The notes under the pieces were generated by a model that ran no database searches, had not been told where the DNA came from, and worked only from the letters and a program-made list of their open reading frames with translations. From NCBI GenBank assembly GCA_039029935.1, contig JBCCFC010000149.1, positions 1 through 15,656 of the forward strand: a stretch of DNA of 15,656 nt, read 5' to 3'. Source of the DNA: G039029935 sp039029935 (GTDB lineage Bacteria; Chloroflexota; Anaerolineae; Caldilineales; Caldilineaceae). The position numbers were made by a program, and so were the translations under genes. Position 1 is the first letter of the stretch; each line of letters opens with the position of its first letter. Positions 12,477-15,656 of the stretch are shown one piece after another.

Positions 12477-14726
12477 TTACTTGTTTGACTGTAACAACAA
12501 GCGATTGATCAACGCCAACAGTGGTCCGCTCTGCTCAAAGCCGCTTTCGCTATAATTGCTGGTCCCCAAATAGATGCGTTGACGTGTGCGACGTACCAGC
12601 CCCAACAGCAATCTGCGCATGGAATCCTGACGGGTGATAAATTCGTTATAATCGGCCCAAGGTTGGTCGGCGGGCCAGCGATGCGAGAGGACATAGGGAT
12701 GGGTCAGCGGTTGATAGAGTCGCTCCCACCAGCCGCTTGAACCAATGTCGAGCCAGAACTGCACATCCACAGGCCGGTTGCGCATCAAGAAGGTGTAGGC
12801 GGGCGAGATAAAGACGGCATCCTCCGGCTCACGCCAGCCGGGGACATAGAGCGCACCCAAGGCGCCACTTTCGACCAGTGTTAAGTATTCGCGACCCAAA
12901 TCAAGCATCAACTGGTCCCGTGCCACGCCCTTCATCACATTTTCCAAGGCCCAGCGAAAATTCCGTGCCGAATCGACCAACTGATTTGCCACACGTGCTG
13001 CATCCACATCTTGATGAAAGCCAAAGTCTTCTTGACTCAACACCTCGCCAAAGAGCCGCGCAAAAAATTGATCCAACGGCACAAGTTCAGTATTGGCGCG
13101 ATAGGTGTAAATCCACTCACGCAGATGATCATAGGTTTCGCCGATACGATAGGTGAGCCGCTGTTGCATTTGCGGGACCAACGTACCAAATCGTCCGAGT
13201 TCAATCGTGGATTGCCGTGCGGGGTAGACAATCATGCTCAACAGATTGGCGCGCACGGGGTCGAGTGCGGCAATGCTCAGAGTCAGCGAAAGCGTGACAT
13301 CGGCAGGGGCAGGGCGCATATTCCAGTGCGGATGCGCCAGTTGCGCCAAGGTCAACAGACAACGGGCGGCGGGTTCGGCTTGCAATGCACGGCTAGGACG
13401 GTGGGTGGTCGAGGTGATGCCCACTTCCTCCAGTCCCGTTTGTAGGCTAAAGCGCAATGCATCGCTGACAAAGGGTGCTAAAATCGCAATCTGCCCTGGC
13501 GAGACACCCTCGTTCTCCACCAGATGCCGCACCTCATCAACGGCCCAGCGCAACATTTGTGGGTAAAATCGAAATTCAATCTGTGGAACTATCAAGTCGG
13601 CTAAGGCGTCACCAGATATAGCATTTTCTGTTTGTGTCGGTTTCTCTTGCACAGATTTCGCTTGTACAGATTTCTCAATGGGCCCAATGGCCTTGTCAAT
13701 TTGGTGGGTCAATGCCGTGAGGTTTTGCGACATGATGTGGCTCTGTGGCAGTGAAATCTGGTCATCACAAGCCTCGGACAGGGGTTGAACGCCACGTGGG
13801 TCTGCCCCCAAAAAGAGTCGATAGCCACCATCGTTGTCTACCAGCAACATCGCACTCTCAAGCTCTGGCAACCACTGCTCGACCAGCCGATGGACACAGT
13901 TGGGGACCTCCTCCATGTTGTCAAAGATCATATGGCGATGAGAGCGAAAAAGGTGGGTGCGGCTCCACGTATTGCTCAAGACCTGTTCATTGAATAGCTC
14001 CACCTGTAGACTAAAGTCGATCAGCGAGTTTTCCAGACAAAGTTGACGGAATTGCTGGCTAATAAGCATGGCTGCGCGTAAGGCATTGAGTCGCGCCGTC
14101 CGCTGTTCACCTGTAGGAACCGATAGCTCCAGTCGTTGATAGGCTTCCTCAATCGAAAATCCGTTAAATGCCGCCTTATTCAGATTGTCCAATACTTGGC
14201 TGATGACACGACTGCGCTCGACTCGGATGCCATCAAAATCGCCACGAGCCAGTGCATCATCAACAAATCGTGCCATATGATACTGACTTGTTTCAAGATT
14301 TAGAAAGGTTGGCTCTTTATGTGGATCATGAAATTTGGCAGTTGGGGCCAGCAGAGGCCAGTAAAGTTCAACCGAAGACCGTGCCAATCCCGCAAAGGTT
14401 GTAACACGCACAGGTGCGCCTGGAGGCATATTCCCTCGCCGTAATGCGTCATAATAGGGCAAAGCGGATGTCCTTTGGGGGGCTAAAACCAATATGTCAT
14501 CCCCTCGAATGCGCTCTCGGCTTAAGAGCCAGCGAATCCTTTCGAGGGCCAAACTCGTTTTACCCGTACCGAAAGGTCCGCGCAAGCAAATCTTGTTAAT
14601 GGTTTGAATAACGGGTAAAATTGGGTTAGATTCATCCGCAGACGGGTCAGGACCTTGACTAGGGCCTTGGTTGGGAGATGGATTTGTTGGTGTATTTGTT
14701 GTATAATTTTCTAATTCAGTATTCAT
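12477..14726 (-). CDS. UvrD/AddB-like SF1 helicase-family ATPase with degenerate motifs
   Basis: The product has 749 residues. A polar Pro/Asn/Gln tail (1-34) precedes Walker A, LRGPFGTGKTSLA (48-60). Motif Ia-like ILVLAPQRTSA (78-88) follows, then VRVTTFAGLA (106-115), a helical 1B-like region, motif II-like HMIFDNMEEVPN (265-276), LLVDNDGGYRLFLGADPRG (294-312) in place of motif III, and a 2A-like part (QIAILAPFVSDALRFSL, 412-428). The end RRLLLGLVRRTRQRIYLGTS (704-723) stands where UvrD has its VALTRAR motif VI. The layout is SF1A/AddB-like, but motif II is D-N rather than D-E, the motif III Gln is absent, and the C-terminal helicase motifs are short. There is no RecB-type nuclease motif or Fe-S cysteine set. 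It could be an ATPase clamp or an inactive helicase subunit. An AddA-like partner is not in the window. Confidence 0.75.
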   Translation of the reverse strand: MNTELENYTTNTPTNPSPNQGPSQGPDPSADESNPILPVIQTINKICLRGPFGTGKTSLALERIRWLLSRERIRGDDILVLAPQRTSALPYYDALRRGNMPPGAPVRVTTFAGLARSSVELYWPLLAPTAKFHDPHKEPTFLNLETSQYHMARFVDDALARGDFDGIRVERSRVISQVLDNLNKAAFNGFSIEEAYQRLELSVPTGEQRTARLNALRAAMLISQQFRQLCLENSLIDFSLQVELFNEQVLSNTWSRTHLFRSHRHMIFDNMEEVPNCVHRLVEQWLPELESAMLLVDNDGGYRLFLGADPRGVQPLSEACDDQISLPQSHIMSQNLTALTHQIDKAIGPIEKSVQAKSVQEKPTQTENAISGDALADLIVPQIEFRFYPQMLRWAVDEVRHLVENEGVSPGQIAILAPFVSDALRFSLQTGLEEVGITSTTHRPSRALQAEPAARCLLTLAQLAHPHWNMRPAPADVTLSLTLSIAALDPVRANLLSMIVYPARQSTIELGRFGTLVPQMQQRLTYRIGETYDHLREWIYTYRANTELVPLDQFFARLFGEVLSQEDFGFHQDVDAARVANQLVDSARNFRWALENVMKGVARDQLMLDLGREYLTLVESGALGALYVPGWREPEDAVFISPAYTFLMRNRPVDVQFWLDIGSSGWWERLYQPLTHPYVLSHRWPADQPWADYNEFITRQDSMRRLLLGLVRRTRQRIYLGTSNYSESGFEQSGPLLALINRLLLQSNK

Positions 14727-14741
14727 TGGTGTTAATTCTTG

Positions 14742-14945
14742 TTATCGTGAAGGCCAATCCACAGAATAAACTATCCTTTTAATGGTGGAAGTAGCAATCT
14801 CTATTGCGGGTCGTACACTAAAATCCTGCATTAGGACCCAGAGGGTTCCCCTGCCTATTCCGCTGGGGCTTACTTCTGTGAATTCGCCAAATGTAAACCG
14901 ATGAATCAATCTTAAATCGTTGGCGTAGATTTTCCAAATTCGCAT
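14742..14945 (-). CDS. Possible small ORF upstream of the helicase-like gene
   Basis: This 67-residue ORF starts MRIWKIYANDLRLIHRFTFG and ends IKRIVYSVDWPSR. It stops 15 bp before the helicase-like start on the same strand, so co-transcription is possible. The composition is protein-like, with two aromatic-rich ends and a Gly-rich centre (SPSGIGRGTLWVLMQDFS). However, there is no Shine-Dalgarno sequence before its ATG and I recognise no family. It may be a small protein, a remnant, or chance. Confidence 0.35.
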   Translation of the reverse strand: MRIWKIYANDLRLIHRFTFGEFTEVSPSGIGRGTLWVLMQDFSVRPAIEIATSTIKRIVYSVDWPSR

Positions 14946-14982
14946 AGATCAAACACGCAAGCAAACATAACTGGAGAACATA

Positions 14983-15656
14983 ATGTCGCAAAAAACAATC
15001 TTGATTACAGGTGCAACCGACGGTATCGGACTCGCATTGGCCCAGTATTATGCACAGCGGGCAGCATTCCAGCCCACGCGCCTTGTGTTGGTTGGGCGTC
15101 GTTCTTTAGAGGAACTCTACGCAGCGGGCTTGCCAGCGCAACTCTTTACACCTATCACCTATCTACAAACGGATTTGGCCCAGGCTGATGGTGTCCAAAA
15201 AATTAGAAATTGGCTGCAATATTTCAACATCAACCAGATTGACCTGTTGATCAACAACGCCGCGATGGGCTATATCGGTCCTGTCGAAGTACAGACGCCA
15301 GAAAATATTGAGCAATTGGTCAATGTCAACTTACATACGCCGATTGCCCTGACCCATGCATTGCTGCCCTTTGTGGAGCAAGTCCAAGGTAAAATTGTCT
15401 ATATTAGTTCTGTTGCCTCCATCTATCCAGCACCCGACTACGCCACCTATGTGGCGACCAAAGCGGCTCTTGAAGGGTTTGTGCGCAATCTGCACATCGA
15501 GTTAAAAGCAGCCAAGCGCAAGGTAAGCGTGCAACTGATTCGTCCTGGCGCCACACGCACAGGCATCCATAGCAAAAGTGGGGCCACGCCTGCACATATT
15601 TCACGTAAACAGTGGGAAAATTTTGATTCGGCGGTCAATGTGGCAACGGATATTGC
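14983..15656 (+). CDS. Short-chain dehydrogenase/reductase (SDR), 3' truncated by the window
   Basis: The ATG at 14983 has GGAGA 5 nt upstream, and the frame is open to the last base (224 complete codons). Classical SDR motifs are all present: the NAD(P)-binding ILITGATDGIGLALA (residues ~6-20), an Arg-Arg after the second strand (VLVGRRS) that favours NADP(H), LLINNAAMG, VNVNLHTP, and the catalytic Ser-Tyr-Lys set in YISSVASIYPAPDYATYVATK, followed by VSVQLIRPGATRTGI. It catalyses NAD(P)-dependent oxidation or reduction of an alcohol/carbonyl; the substrate is unknown. It is divergent from the helicase-like gene. Only the C-terminal lid region is missing. Confidence 0.93.
   Translation, partial: MSQKTILITGATDGIGLALAQYYAQRAAFQPTRLVLVGRRSLEELYAAGLPAQLFTPITYLQTDLAQADGVQKIRNWLQYFNINQIDLLINNAAMGYIGPVEVQTPENIEQLVNVNLHTPIALTHALLPFVEQVQGKIVYISSVASIYPAPDYATYVATKAALEGFVRNLHIELKAAKRKVSVQLIRPGATRTGIHSKSGATPAHISRKQWENFDSAVNVATDI

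Overview
The window (15,656 bp, roughly half G+C) looks like a chromosomal stretch of a bacterium, most likely a member of the Chloroflexota. That is an inference from gene content: a Uma2-family protein with a coiled-coil tail, an SF1-type helicase with eroded motifs, an Ig-like/TM/transglycosylase fusion, and a bacterial P450 beside an acyl-CoA dehydrogenase. Nothing here fixes the genus. I see no rRNA, tRNA, CRISPR array, transposase, integrase or plasmid function.

Layout. (1) 1-1665 (+): the C-terminal part of a large membrane-anchored, Wzz/GNVR-like polysaccharide co-polymerase. Two different tandem repeat arrays build its extracytoplasmic region, and a strong intrinsic terminator follows. 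(2) 1945-3064 (-): a Uma2-family protein overlapping a small unknown ORF. (3) 3175-4968 (-): a tightly packed operon of an MNT nucleotidyltransferase-like protein, a HepT-type HEPN protein and an Mrp/ApbC P-loop ATPase. (4) 5084-5473 (-): a RidA-fold protein, divergent from (5) 5655-6443 (+): a PhyH-type Fe(II)/2-oxoglutarate dioxygenase whose reading frame appears shifted near its 3' end. (6) 6557-7729 (-): an ECF sigma factor fused to a C-terminal beta-sandwich (LamG/DUF1080-like). (7) 7860-10458 (-): an operon of acyl-CoA dehydrogenase, a 68-residue unknown and cytochrome P450. (8) 10613-12403 (-): Ig-like domains, one TM segment and a lytic transglycosylase domain in one protein. (9) 12477-14726 (-): a UvrD/AddB-like SF1 helicase-family protein with altered motifs. 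(10) 14983-end (+): a short-chain dehydrogenase cut by the window edge.

Working together. The acyl-CoA dehydrogenase/P450 operon, the PhyH dioxygenase, the RidA-like protein and the SDR suggest small-molecule or lipid oxidation, but they lie in separate transcription units and no pathway can be claimed. The Wzz-like protein and the transglycosylase are cell-envelope functions. A recurring theme is family members whose key residues differ from the textbook version: Mrp without CxxC, MNT with a changed GS...DxD motif, RidA without the catalytic Arg, P450 with Lys in the I-helix acid position, and a helicase with D-N in motif II. The strongest candidates for something new are the sigma-factor/beta-sandwich fusion, the doubly repetitive Wzz-like protein, and the MNT-HEPN pair placed in front of mrp.
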